A DNA stretch of 64,000 bases, taken from contig UQRM01000007.1 of the NCBI GenBank assembly GCA_900543485.1, positions 1 through 64,000 of the forward strand. The letters run 5' to 3'. Shown one piece after another: positions 51,480-60,195 of the stretch. A program made the position numbers and the translations under genes. Each line of letters begins with the position of its first letter. Positions within the stretch are counted from its first letter, which is position 1. This DNA comes from an uncultured Eubacterium sp. Its GTDB lineage: Bacteria; Bacillota; Clostridia; Peptostreptococcales; Anaerovoracaceae. The notes below the pieces were generated by a model. The model ran no database searches, was not told the origin of the DNA, and worked only from the letters and a program-made list of their open reading frames with translations.

Positions 51480-52058
51480 TCACATGGTTTTGAACATATC
51501 GCTCATGAGCTTCAGCGCGTCAGCAAAGCCCTGATGGTACGCCGCCTTGCCATACTCAGCTCCACTTTCCGTATTCATGAACAACGTCTCCTCTATGATA
51601 TCCCATTGCCTGGCCGTGAACCTGCCTCCGTTGAGGCCGCCTTCCATATGACCCGTTTCTTCCCGCGCTTTTCTCCTGCCAGGCGTCTCTGCCGACAGCA
51701 TCTTTTCCGGATCTGCCTTTTCTGCGTCTGCCGCTCCGTCATGCTCCTCCTCATTGAAACGCTTCTCGTATTCTCTGTCCATATTCCTGCAGAGCCGGAA
51801 TCCTGTCAGCGCGCCCGCCTCAAAATACACATGATCATGGGCTCCCGCGAAATCCGATATCATATCCATCAGTTCATTGTCATTTCTGTCGATCCCCGGA
51901 TATTTCCGTTCCAGCCCTGACAGAAAGCTATCATAAGAACCTTCCAGCTTTTCTTCGTAATCGTCTATGCTCTCGCCTTCCGAGTCAGTGCCGTATACAA
52001 GAAATGCCATGAGGTTCTCGATCTTTACCTTCTCAAACAATCCTTTAATTTCTGACAT
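51480..52058 (-). CDS. Hypothetical acidic protein, 192 residues
   Basis: I do not recognise the family. It is a soluble, highly charged protein (acidic first half, Arg/Lys/Glu-rich linker about 115-150) ending AYHQGFADALKLMSDMFKTM. The segment resembles small phage- or mobile-element-type proteins with a YHQG(F/I)xDAxxL helix, but this is a weak impression. ATG 52058 has GAGGAG 7 nt upstream. It is divergent from the tandem mini-HTH genes, with CGAGTATA sites between them, so it may belong to the same regulatory unit. Confidence 0.7.
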   Translation of the reverse strand: MSEIKGLFEKVKIENLMAFLVYGTDSEGESIDDYEEKLEGSYDSFLSGLERKYPGIDRNDNELMDMISDFAGAHDHVYFEAGALTGFRLCRNMDREYEKRFNEEEHDGAADAEKADPEKMLSAETPGRRKAREETGHMEGGLNGGRFTARQWDIIEETLFMNTESGAEYGKAAYHQGFADALKLMSDMFKTM

Positions 52059-52111
52059 TACTGCTCCTCTTTCGAAAACTTCACAAAAACATGCCATCGG
52101 TTTCATATAAT

Positions 52112-52150
52112 TATACTCGAATATTTATACATTTTCAATATCCGAGTATA
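52112..52150. promoter_or_regulatory. Inverted CGAGTATA operator sites
   Basis: TATACTCG (52112-52119) and its reverse complement CGAGTATA (52143-52150) face each other in the divergent intergenic region 52059-52190. A third copy, TCCGAGTATA (52438-52447), precedes the second mini-HTH gene. One copy in front of each transcript suggests autoregulation by the mini-HTH proteins. Confidence 0.5.
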
Positions 52151-52190
52151 AGTTTAAAATTATTTTGAACATGATCGAAGGGGGAAAGAT

Positions 52191-52394
52191 ATGATAAGCT
52201 ACGCACCACTGTTTAAAACGATGTCAGAAAAGAATATGTCTTCTTACGCTCTCTTTAAAAGCGGTTTCTCAAAAGCTACCTATTATTCTATCCAGCAGGG
52301 AAACAGCGTCAGTACCAACACTATAAATCAGCTTTGCCGGATACTGGACTGTTCCGTCTCCGATGTGATGGAATACATCGATACAGATGAGTAA
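52191..52394 (+). CDS. Mini XRE/Cro-type helix-turn-helix protein (copy 1)
   Basis: This is a 67-residue protein that is almost only a helix-turn-helix: PLFKTMSEKNMSSYALFKSG, FSKATYYSIQQGN (recognition helix) and TINQLCRILDCSVSDVMEYI. AAGGGGG lies 7-8 nt before ATG 52191. It is 75% or so identical by eye to the next gene. It probably binds DNA as a dimer and regulates itself and its neighbours through CGAGTATA sites (inference). Confidence 0.85.
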   Translation: MISYAPLFKTMSEKNMSSYALFKSGFSKATYYSIQQGNSVSTNTINQLCRILDCSVSDVMEYIDTDE

Positions 52395-52478
52395 CGTCCG
52401 CATCATGATATGTGCGTATTTTAGCACATGTTTGATTTCCGAGTATACGGGTACAATAGACATGTGAGGTGCACAGAT

Positions 52479-52745
52479 ATGATAAGTTACGAACCCCTTT
52501 TCAAAACGATGCGCGAAAAGAATGTCAGCTCATATGAGCTGGCGAAACGCGGTTTCCCGCGGTCTACTTACTATTCCATCAAACGAGGAAACAGCATTAC
52601 CACTAACACGGTCTGCCAGCTTTGCTCCATCCTCCAATGCGGCGTATCAGACATAATAGAATATGTCTACGATCCTGAAGAAGAGGATGCTGGAAAGCCC
52701 GGCGCAGTGGAAAAAAATAAAGAAAGCACAAACGATAACAGATAA
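52479..52745 (+). CDS. Mini XRE/Cro-type helix-turn-helix protein (copy 2)
   Basis: This is an 88-residue paralogue of the preceding gene (ISYEPLFKTMREKNVSSYEL, FPRSTYYSIKRGN, VCQLCSILQCGVSDIIEYV) with an added charged tail (PEEEDAGKPGAVEKNKEST). ATG 52479 follows GAGGTGCACAG; the upstream part of the frame lies in the promoter region. A CGAGTATA site lies at 52440-52447. Its stop is followed by a terminator. Two diverged copies in tandem suggest different DNA targets or a heterodimer. Confidence 0.82.
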   Translation: MISYEPLFKTMREKNVSSYELAKRGFPRSTYYSIKRGNSITTNTVCQLCSILQCGVSDIIEYVYDPEEEDAGKPGAVEKNKESTNDNR

Positions 52746-52752
52746 CAACAAA

Positions 52753-52794
52753 AGAGAGCAGTTCTGAAAAGTTGACCTGCTCTCTTCGTTTTTC
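52753..52794 (+). terminator. Terminator after the mini-HTH genes
   Basis: AGAGAGCAG-(15 nt)-CTGCTCTCT followed by TCGTTTTT. Confidence 0.85.
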
Positions 52795-52858
52795 CTGTAC
52801 TTTTCTCAGATTACTTTGCTGATTTTGCACCATATACGCCTGTCACCGCTTAAAACAT

Positions 52859-52887
52859 TTGCAGTATTTTTCCCACAGTTCTACAAT
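52859..52887 (+). promoter_or_regulatory. Promoter of the symporter/amidohydrolase cassette
   Basis: TTGCAG (52859-52864), 17 bp and TACAAT (52882-52887), 56 bp before the start at 52943. Confidence 0.55.
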
Positions 52888-52942
52888 ATATGAAGACAGT
52901 TGACGACATATCATCATTTATCACCAAGGAGGTTTTATCACA

Positions 52943-53176
52943 ATGAAAGAAAAAAAGATGAAAAGCTGGGTCATGGTAAGGCCCCGCAAGCCGAAAGAGT
53001 GGATAATCTTCGCTCTGATGGTGGCGAGTCTTCTGTTCACCATCTCACCTGTCGTAAATATTTTCAACAAGCCGATCTTGTTCCTGGGCCTGCCTCTGAT
53101 GCTCTGGATGGCCATAGGTGCGCTTCTGGTAGTCATCATCGTATTGACTGTCGCTTACAGATGGGGGGTTCACTGA
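52943..53176 (+). CDS. Small membrane protein, DUF3311-like symporter partner
   Basis: This is a 77-residue protein with a basic N-terminus (KEKKMKSWVMVRPRKPKEW) and two membrane helices (FALMVASLLFTISPVVNIF, MLWMAIGALLVVIIVLTVAY). Proteins of this size and layout (DUF3311) are encoded directly before sodium:solute symporters and are thought to be a small subunit. The stop is 1 bp before the symporter ATG, so the two are translationally coupled. AAGGAGG precedes the start. Confidence 0.8.
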   Translation: MKEKKMKSWVMVRPRKPKEWIIFALMVASLLFTISPVVNIFNKPILFLGLPLMLWMAIGALLVVIIVLTVAYRWGVH

Positions 53177-53177
53177 T

Positions 53178-54689
53178 ATGGATTTCCTGACTTCATGGGG
53201 ACCGTTCATCATCACGATAATGTATACCGTGATCGCCTGCATCCTCGGCTACAGCGCCAAAGGGAAGCTTGATATGAACAAAGTGGAAAACTGGTCATCT
53301 TCAGGGAATACCATGGGGATAATCGTCATGATATTCCTGACAGGAGCCGGGAATGTGAGCTCTTACACTTTTCTCGGGGCTCCCGGCTGGGGCTATAGCA
53401 GAGGGGTAGCATGTCTGTATGTGGTCATCTATATGGCTTTCATGGTGTACGCCTGTTATCTCATGTCCCCAAGAGTGACCAGACTTGCTCTCAAAAGCGG
53501 GTACAGGACACAGGCTGAAGGCATCGGCGCCAGGTTCGAATCACCGTTTCTCCGTATACTCTGCGGTGTCGTCGGAGCCTTTGCCGTCATAGGCAACTCT
53601 CTCGTCCAGGTCATCGGATCAGGTAATATACTGTATGTAATGAGCCATGGCACTATCCCGCTGTGGCTGGGAGAACTGATCATCGTCTCAGCCATCGCAT
53701 TTTATGTATATAAAAGCGGTCTGAGAGCCATTGGCTGGACCAACGTCCTCCAGGGCGTACTGATGTTCTGCCTTTCCATAATGGTAGGTCTTTTCGTCGT
53801 CTATACTGCCATGGGAGATCTTGACATCGCCGAAGCTTTCAGGACGCTCCAGGAGACCTCACCCCAATATCTGACATTGCCGGGCGCGATGGACAATTTC
53901 CCTCCGATATACTGGACCACTTCAATACTCATCAGTATCTTCTCCTTCTGGCCTCAATTCTGGGTATGGGCTTCCGGAGCAAAGGACGAAGACACCGCCA
54001 GGAAGCAGTACCTTTACGTTCCGGTCTTTTACTTCGTCATGATCCCGATGATGATAGTGGGCTTGGTATGTGTGTTCGCATATACGGATTTTAACGGGGA
54101 ATCCACCGATCAGGTAGCGCTCCAGTACTGCCTCGATAATCTGCCATGGTGGCTCACAGGCCTTCTGGGAGCGGGGATCCTTGCCGCATCCCAATCATCT
54201 GCCGAGCCGCAGTTCCACACCAGCACATTCACGCTGACCCACGATGTCATCGCTCCGGCGGCGAAGCTGTCTCCGGAAAAAGAGGGAAAACTCCAGAGAA
54301 AATTGCTGCTGGTAGTCATTTTTCTCATCGCCTTCCCTCTTTCAGTGACGAATCCGGGTGAGCTGGTCAACATACTTCTCGTATGTTATGGCTTCATAGG
54401 CCAGTTATTTCCTTGTATGCTGGGCGTATTGTGCTGGCCGAGAGCTACTAAGGCCGGAGCTGTCGCAGGCCTTGCCTCAGGCGTATTCGTAGTGGCTATC
54501 TTCAATATCATATGGCCTAATCCGTTATACATCCATGCAGGGATATGGGGTCTGATGGTCAATATCCCAATATTCATCATCGTGAGCCTTGTCACAAAGC
54601 CGGCCTCTGAAGAAACTCTGAGAAAATTCTTCCCTGACTATATCATGGATCAGCTGTACGAAGAATCGGAAGCCGCAGAAGAGGCATGA
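53178..54689 (+). CDS. Sodium:solute symporter family transporter
   Basis: This is a 503-residue LeuT-fold transporter with about 13 hydrophobic helices. SSS-family features include NWSSSGNTMGIIVMIFLTGA near the first sodium site, GWGYSRGVACLYVVIYMAFM and an ASQSSAEPQFHTSTFTLTHD segment in the helix that carries sodium ligands. It imports an organic solute with Na+. The downstream amidohydrolase suggests an N-acyl, amide or cyclic amide substrate; this is inference. The start is coupled to the small DUF3311-like gene. Confidence 0.92.
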   Translation: MDFLTSWGPFIITIMYTVIACILGYSAKGKLDMNKVENWSSSGNTMGIIVMIFLTGAGNVSSYTFLGAPGWGYSRGVACLYVVIYMAFMVYACYLMSPRVTRLALKSGYRTQAEGIGARFESPFLRILCGVVGAFAVIGNSLVQVIGSGNILYVMSHGTIPLWLGELIIVSAIAFYVYKSGLRAIGWTNVLQGVLMFCLSIMVGLFVVYTAMGDLDIAEAFRTLQETSPQYLTLPGAMDNFPPIYWTTSILISIFSFWPQFWVWASGAKDEDTARKQYLYVPVFYFVMIPMMIVGLVCVFAYTDFNGESTDQVALQYCLDNLPWWLTGLLGAGILAASQSSAEPQFHTSTFTLTHDVIAPAAKLSPEKEGKLQRKLLLVVIFLIAFPLSVTNPGELVNILLVCYGFIGQLFPCMLGVLCWPRATKAGAVAGLASGVFVVAIFNIIWPNPLYIHAGIWGLMVNIPIFIIVSLVTKPASEETLRKFFPDYIMDQLYEESEAAEEA

Positions 54690-54736
54690 AGCCACGAGCC
54701 GCATCATATCAAATGCAAGAAAGGAGGCATGAAAAT

Positions 54737-56365
54737 ATGAACAGATCTCTTTCATTATACGCGGACATGATATTCAAAAATGGCATCGTAGTGACCGTCG
54801 ACTCCGCAAACTCACTGTGTGAGGCTGTCGCCGTAAAGGGCAACAGAATAGTATACGTCGGCGACAACGCCGGAGTGGAAATGTGGCTGGGTCCTGATAC
54901 CAGCGTCATTGATCTGGCCGGAAGAGCTCTTCTTCCCGGATTCATAGATTCTCACATGCATCTGGGAATGACAGGTCAGAACGCAGCCGTCATAATCGAT
55001 TGTAACAGCAATAAAGTCACTTCCATAAGCCAGATCCAGCAAAAGATCCGTGAAGCTGCCGCAAAGGCGCCCAAAGGTGCATGGATAAAAGCGACAGGCT
55101 ATGAACAGAGCAAACTCAAGGAGGGCAGACATCCGACAAGAGATGAATTGGATGAAGCCGCTCCCAATAACCCTGTCCAGCTCACGAGATGCTGCCTTCA
55201 CATGGGCGTCTACAACACTCTTGCTCTCAAGGCCGGAGGGATCACGGGTCCTGAGATGTTCGCTCCCGGAGAAGTGGTAGTGGATGAAAACGGCCGCATG
55301 ACAGGACTTCTTAAAGAAACGGCATGCACCTACATGTGGGACAAAGTGATATATACGAAAGATGAATATCTCAGATCATTCAAGGCTGCCAACGATATTC
55401 TCCTGAGTTACGGAGTCACAAGCATGCACGACGGCAGCTTCTATGGAGAGGAAACCATAGGTCTGTATCAGGACGCCTGCAGAAACGGCATCATCAAAGT
55501 CCGCATGTACAACCTTCTGTATCATGCCTATGGAAAGAAGAAAACTATCGAATGGGTCAACGACTTCATTTCCACGGGGATACACGGAGGCCTCGGTGAC
55601 GACCACTTCAGGCTCGGACACGTAAAGATCCTGATAGACGGAAGTACCAGCGGTCCTTCCTGCGCCACGAGCCAGCCTTACAGCCACGACCCTGCTCTCA
55701 AGGGTATACAGCTTTACACACAGGAAGAGGCTGACGATATAATAATAAAGGCCCACAATGCCGGCTTCAATGTTTCCGCCCATGCTGTAGGCGATGTAGC
55801 AGTCGATGTGATACTGACCGCCATCGAACGAGCCATGGCGCAAAATCCGCGTCCATGCAGACACAGGATAGAGCATTGCGGCATCATCAACGAAAATCTG
55901 CTTTCAAGAATAAAAAAAGCAAGCATCGTACCTGTCCCGAACCCCGGATTTTTCAATGAAAACGCCGAGATATATGTCAAATATTACGGAGACAGAGTGA
56001 ACTGGATGTTCCCTCTGAGGGCATATCTGGACAATGGTATCACAGCTGCTCTGGGATCTGATTCTCCGGTCATAGAAGCAGATCCGATGATAGGCTTATA
56101 CGGAGCTCTGACACGGGCCGATAAATGCAGCGGTATCGTTGCCGGAAAAGATCAGAGGATCGGTATCATGGATGCCATCAGGATGTATACCTACAATGGT
56201 GCTTACGCCTCTTTGGAGGAAAAGATCAAGGGAAGCATCGAACCGGGCAAGCTGGCGGATCTTGTGATCCTCTCAGAGAATATCCTGGACACTCCTGTAG
56301 AGGAGCTGAAATCATTAAAGGCTGATATGACGGTGATCGACGGTCAGATCGTCTATGAACGATGA
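54737..56365 (+). CDS. Amidohydrolase family protein (YtcJ-like)
   Basis: This 542-residue metal-dependent hydrolase has a TIM barrel with the N-terminal DSHMHLG metal motif (HxH, about 73-75). Later ligands are in SAHAVGDVAVD (His about 355) and RHRIEHCG (His about 382); the late Asp is in LGSDSPV. The YtcJ subgroup hydrolyses exocyclic amide bonds; exact substrates are largely unknown. A beta-sandwich from the N- and C-terminal ends (KLADLVILSENILDTP) completes the fold. ATG 54737 has AAAGGAGG about 11 nt upstream. It lies 47 bp after the symporter in the same operon, so transport and hydrolysis of one nutrient are likely linked. Confidence 0.92.
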   Translation: MNRSLSLYADMIFKNGIVVTVDSANSLCEAVAVKGNRIVYVGDNAGVEMWLGPDTSVIDLAGRALLPGFIDSHMHLGMTGQNAAVIIDCNSNKVTSISQIQQKIREAAAKAPKGAWIKATGYEQSKLKEGRHPTRDELDEAAPNNPVQLTRCCLHMGVYNTLALKAGGITGPEMFAPGEVVVDENGRMTGLLKETACTYMWDKVIYTKDEYLRSFKAANDILLSYGVTSMHDGSFYGEETIGLYQDACRNGIIKVRMYNLLYHAYGKKKTIEWVNDFISTGIHGGLGDDHFRLGHVKILIDGSTSGPSCATSQPYSHDPALKGIQLYTQEEADDIIIKAHNAGFNVSAHAVGDVAVDVILTAIERAMAQNPRPCRHRIEHCGIINENLLSRIKKASIVPVPNPGFFNENAEIYVKYYGDRVNWMFPLRAYLDNGITAALGSDSPVIEADPMIGLYGALTRADKCSGIVAGKDQRIGIMDAIRMYTYNGAYASLEEKIKGSIEPGKLADLVILSENILDTPVEELKSLKADMTVIDGQIVYER

Positions 56366-56392
56366 GGCAATACGAATGATATCATGCAACTG

Positions 56393-56447
56393 AAAACGGG
56401 GCTGTCGCATTAACGGAAAGTAACTGTTAATGCGGCGGCCCCGTTTC
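56393..56447 (+). terminator. Terminator after the amidohydrolase
   Basis: AAACGGGGC..GCATTAAC pairs with GTTAATGC..GGCCCCGTTT, a stem of about 20 bp with one or two mismatches. Confidence 0.75.
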
Positions 56448-56472
56448 GATACGGATTGTCGGCTGCAAGATC

Positions 56473-56725
56473 CTGTTATCGCTTCATCAAGAAATGCCTA
56501 TAACAGAGGATTTTGCTTCCCAATAGGCATAATGCCCATTGTATTTCAAAGCCTTCTGATGACGAAATAATAAAAAATCAGTTTCAGATGCTGTTTTAGG
56601 CATATTTCGGATAGGTTCCGTTGATTTTATGCCAAAATGTCGAGTATTTTATGGATTTTAGGCATTTTGCACCATCTGTGAACATCACTCGACCGTAATT
56701 TATGCCTATTGCGCATCGATAACAG
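56473..56725. repeat. Inverted-repeat-bounded array of alternating AGGCAT/ATGCC motifs
   Basis: CTGTTATCG (56473-56481) and CGATAACAG (56717-56725) are perfect inverted repeats. Between them lie ATGCCTATA (56494), ATAGGCAT (56523), ATGCC (56532), TTAGGCAT (56596), ATGCC (56629), TTAGGCAT (56658) and TATGCCTAT (56701), largely alternating in orientation. The gap 56448-56788 has no gene. The pattern resembles the array at 23348-23504 in style but with a different core. Confidence 0.5.
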
Positions 56726-56788
56726 ATCCATTTTAGCATTCCCGTCGTGACGGCTTCTTTTTCTGCATGGCTTTAACGTTCCTGTAGA

Positions 56789-58411
56789 TCACGCTTCAGC
56801 CGCAGCGTTATCATCTTCCAATGGTTTCTGCACCTTCTTTATCACTACCAATACGGCGATAAGGATGATGAGTCCCACCGGCAAGGATATCCACGCGCTT
56901 CTTGTGAATCCGGCTACGATATATGTAACAAAGGATATCGATGCTACTGTCAGGGCGTACGGCAGCTGAGTCACTACGTGAGCCATATGATTACATCTGG
57001 AACCGGCGCTGGACATGATAGTGGTATCCGAGATCGGCGAACAGTGATCTCCGCACACGGCTCCCGCCATGCAGGCCGATATGGATATTATCATCAGCTG
57101 CGGATCGCTTCCCTGGAACACTTCCACGACGATAGGTATCAGTATCCCGAAGGTTCCCCAGGATGTGCCTGACGCGAATGACAGGCCGCATCCGATGGCG
57201 AATATGATAGCCGGGAGCAGGCTCATGAAGGATCCGGCCACAGATTCGGTAGCTGTCGATACAAACACAGCCAGCCCGAGGCTGTCGGTCATAGCTTTAA
57301 GAGTCCAGGCCAGCGTAAGAATGAGGATAGGCGCTACCATGGCCTTGAAGCCCTCCGGCACGCAGTCCATGCTTTCCTTGAAGGTCAGCACACCTCTTGC
57401 CACATATATGATAACTATCACGATGAGCGCGAACACACTGCCCAGAGACAGCCCCACAGAAGCGTCACACTGGGAGAAGGACTGGACAAAGCTGGTGCCG
57501 CTGAAAAATCCCCCTGTATATATCATTCCTACTATGCATGCGATGATCAGTATTATGATAGGGAACACCAGATCTATGACCTTACCCTCGCGCTTTCCTT
57601 TCTTCTCTTCCGCAGAAAAGTCCGCGGCCTGGTCTCCCTTGGACTCCTGTATCTTATTGGCATACTCCCTCATCTTGCCATAATCGAATTTCATCCCCAC
57701 GATGAGGAACATCATAGCGATAGTGAGTAGAGCGTAAAAATTGAATGGAATGGCCTGGATGAACAGAGTGAACCCGTTCTCGCCTTCCACAAAGCCGGTT
57801 ACGGCTGCCGCCCAGGAAGATATAGGCGCGATGATGCAGACGGGAGCTGCCGTCGAATCTATCAGATAAGCCAGCTTCGTCCTGGGTACGCCGTTAGCTT
57901 CCGCCAGCGGCGACATAACGCTCCCTACGGTGAGACAATTGAAATAATCGTCTACGAAAATCAGTATCCCCAGAACTATGGTAGCGAACTGCGCGCCCAT
58001 CTTCGTCTTTATCCTGTGACTGGCCCAGGCGCCGAAAGCCTTCGATCCGCCTGATTTGTTCAGCAACGCTACGATGACGCCCAGTATCACCAGGAATACC
58101 AGTATACCTACGTTATAGGAATCCGACAGCGACGCGATTATCCCGTCGCTTATGACATGGGTCATAGTCCCTTCAAAGTTTCCGGCATAAATGACTCCAC
58201 CGATCACCACGCCGATGAAAAGCGAGCTGTATACCTCCTTAGTGATTATAGCCAGCAATATAGCCGCTATAGGTGGCAATGCCGCCCATGCCGTAGCGTA
58301 CAGCGCCGGTTCCCCGGCTCCATCCTCTGCAAAAGCCAGCAGAGGAAAGGCCATTACCAGCAGAGCTGCTATCATGATAACTCTGAAAGCTCTGCTTTTA
58401 ACCTTCTCCAT
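56789..58411 (-). CDS. NhaC-family transporter under lysine riboswitch control (probable lysine transporter)
   Basis: This is a 540-residue membrane protein with a signal-like first helix and about 11-12 further helices. NhaC-type features include IFVDDYFNCLTVGSVMSPLA and ACMAGAVCGDHCSPISDTTI, the paired repeats of Na+/H+ antiporter family members. Family annotation alone would say Na+/H+ antiporter. However, the gene sits behind a complete L-box lysine riboswitch (58471-58703), and NhaC homologues under L-boxes in other bacteria have been predicted to transport lysine. Lysine-repressed expression fits uptake. It is monocistronic, separate from rplQ. Confidence 0.9.
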   Translation of the reverse strand: MEKVKSRAFRVIMIAALLVMAFPLLAFAEDGAGEPALYATAWAALPPIAAILLAIITKEVYSSLFIGVVIGGVIYAGNFEGTMTHVISDGIIASLSDSYNVGILVFLVILGVIVALLNKSGGSKAFGAWASHRIKTKMGAQFATIVLGILIFVDDYFNCLTVGSVMSPLAEANGVPRTKLAYLIDSTAAPVCIIAPISSWAAAVTGFVEGENGFTLFIQAIPFNFYALLTIAMMFLIVGMKFDYGKMREYANKIQESKGDQAADFSAEEKKGKREGKVIDLVFPIIILIIACIVGMIYTGGFFSGTSFVQSFSQCDASVGLSLGSVFALIVIVIIYVARGVLTFKESMDCVPEGFKAMVAPILILTLAWTLKAMTDSLGLAVFVSTATESVAGSFMSLLPAIIFAIGCGLSFASGTSWGTFGILIPIVVEVFQGSDPQLMIISISACMAGAVCGDHCSPISDTTIMSSAGSRCNHMAHVVTQLPYALTVASISFVTYIVAGFTRSAWISLPVGLIILIAVLVVIKKVQKPLEDDNAAAEA

Positions 58412-58470
58412 TTTATCCCTCCGATTTTACTTCATATATTAGTGTGATAACGTCTCTTCCTTCAAAATAT

Positions 58471-58703
58471 GAAAAAACGCCATGGACACTATCGAAACAG
58501 CATCCATGGCGTTTGCTCCGCGTTTCCGCTATATCGATAGTGCTCCACTTAATGTGACAGTACGCCGCATATTTTACGGCGTCCCAGGAGCTGCGCGGGG
58601 CGCGTAAGCTCCTTCGGCGAAATTTCCTTTCACCTCCACGGTATCCCGGCTTCCCTCTGCCGGACCGTGAAGGCTACTGATAAATCCCGCGCCTCTATCC
58701 GAT
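58471..58703 (-). promoter_or_regulatory. Lysine riboswitch (L-box) with terminator, upstream of the NhaC gene
   Basis: The minus-strand RNA shows the L-box core in order: GATAGAGGCGCGGG, TTTATCAGTAGCC, GGTGAAAGG, TTTCGCCGAAGG, CTCCTGGGACGCC, ACTGTCACATTAAGTGGAGC and ACTATCG closing P1 (GATAG/CTATC; 58696-58700 with 58535-58540). The platform is a terminator: AACGCCATGGA pairs with TCCATGGCGTT, then TTTTTC (58471-58515). The 3' P1 strand CACTATCGA is complementary over 9 nt to TCGATAGTG in the terminator loop, giving an alternative antiterminator. The gap 58412-58727 is almost entirely this element. Confidence 0.93.
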
Positions 58704-58727
58704 AGTATTATTTTTTATGCGTCTGTC

Positions 58728-59069
58728 CTAAACCAGTTCCAGGAACGCCATCTCGGCGTTATCTCCCTGCCTAGGTCCGAGTTTAAGGATCCTCGTGTAG
58801 CCGCCCTGTCTGTCCTCGTATTTCGGTGCGATCTCATCGAACAACTTGGCTACAACGGCTTCATCGTATACATATGCCAACACCTGTCTCCTGGCGTGAA
58901 GATCGCCGCGCTTCGCAAGTGTTATCATCTTTTCTGCCTGTCTTCTGGCTTCTTTAGCTCTCGTATCAGTCGTCATGATCCTGCCCTCCCTGAAAAGGTC
59001 GGTAACAAGATTTCTCAGCATAGCTTTTCTGTGAGCTGAAGATCTGCCTAATTTTCTATATCCTGGCAT
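58728..59069 (-). CDS. rplQ: Ribosomal protein L17
   Basis: This is a 113-residue 50S protein near the exit tunnel. The typical start [20 protein letters not shown], the central [17 protein letters not shown] helix and the RGGYTRI-like segment ([12 protein letters not shown]) identify it. It is the last gene of the superoperon, 27 bp after rpoA. No obvious strong terminator is seen before the lysine-riboswitch region. Confidence 0.98.
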   Translation of the reverse strand: MPGYRKLGRSSAHRKAMLRNLVTDLFREGRIMTTDTRAKEARRQAEKMITLAKRGDLHARRQVLAYVYDEAVVAKLFDEIAPKYEDRQGGYTRILKLGPRQGDNAEMAFLELV

Positions 59070-59096
59070 CGCTGTTTCCTCCTGTATTATTTATTC

Positions 59097-60044
59097 TTAT
59101 TCGTCACTCTGTCTGAGACTCAGCCCCAGCTCCTCGAGTTTATGTTTTACCTCGTCGAGAGATTTCTTTCCGAGGTTCCTTACCTTCATCATGTCCTCCT
59201 CACTCCTCTGAGTAAGCTCTTCTACCGTATTGATAGCAGCTCTCTTGAGGCAGTTGAAGGACCTTACCGAAAGTTCCAGCTCTTCGATGGTCATTTCGAG
59301 AGCCTTTTCCTTCTGGTTTTCTTCTTTTTCCACCATGATCTCCATGCTCTCAGTGGAATCGGTAAGCTCAACAAACAGGTTCAGATGCTCCTGCATTATC
59401 TTGGCACCTATGGACACGCCTTCACTAGGGGTGATGGAGCCATCGGTCCATATTTCCAGTATAAGCTTGTCGTAATCCGTCACCTGACCTACTCTAGTGT
59501 TCTCCACCGTGAAATTCACCTTTCTTACAGGCGTATAGATGGAATCAGTAGGGATGACCGAAATCGGTGTGTTCTCGTCTTTGTTCATCTCCGCAGGAAC
59601 ATATCCTCTTCCCCTGGCCAGATTGATCTCCATTATGAGTGTAGCATTTTCCTCGAGAGTCGCTATATGAAGATCCTGGTTGAATATCTCCACATCCGCG
59701 TCTCCCAGGATGTCAGCCGCAGTGACCTCCTTAGGCCCTATAGCATTTATCAGCACTCTCTTGGTATTTTCTCCGTTGAGCTTTATCGCCAATTTTTTGA
59801 GATTCAATATGATCTCGGTAACGTCCTCTTTGACGCCCGGAATGGTCGAAAACTCGTGAAGGATACCGTCGATCTTAACGGAAGTAACGGCAACACCTGG
59901 CAATGAGCTCAGAAGAATTCTTCTCAGGCTGTTCCCTAAAGTAGTACCATATCCTCTTTCAAGAGGCTCTACCACAAATTTTCCGTAATTGGGATCTTCG
60001 TCTGAAAATATGCATTCGATTGTCGGTTTTTCGATTTCTATCAC
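59097..60044 (-). CDS. rpoA: RNA polymerase alpha subunit
   Basis: This is a 315-residue subunit. The N-terminal dimerisation domain (residues 1-235) has [20 protein letters not shown] and [17 protein letters not shown]; the C-terminal DNA/activator-binding domain (from about 245) has [21 protein letters not shown] and [37 protein letters not shown] precedes the start. The 150-bp gap to rpsD (60045-60195) holds no gene. Confidence 0.98.
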   Translation of the reverse strand: MIEIEKPTIECIFSDEDPNYGKFVVEPLERGYGTTLGNSLRRILLSSLPGVAVTSVKIDGILHEFSTIPGVKEDVTEIILNLKKLAIKLNGENTKRVLINAIGPKEVTAADILGDADVEIFNQDLHIATLEENATLIMEINLARGRGYVPAEMNKDENTPISVIPTDSIYTPVRKVNFTVENTRVGQVTDYDKLILEIWTDGSITPSEGVSIGAKIMQEHLNLFVELTDSTESMEIMVEKEENQKEKALEMTIEELELSVRSFNCLKRAAINTVEELTQRSEEDMMKVRNLGKKSLDEVKHKLEELGLSLRQSDE

Positions 60045-60195
60045 TCAAAACCCTCCTTTTTCATTCAAAACGATAACTTATCGCTACCTGAACTATCGCA
60101 GATCCGGTCCGGACCGAAACCCGCGTCAGCCTTCTGTCAGGATCAGAAGAGCAGAAATCCGCGCGATAACTGCCTTCCGTCTCCTGGCAAAGAGA

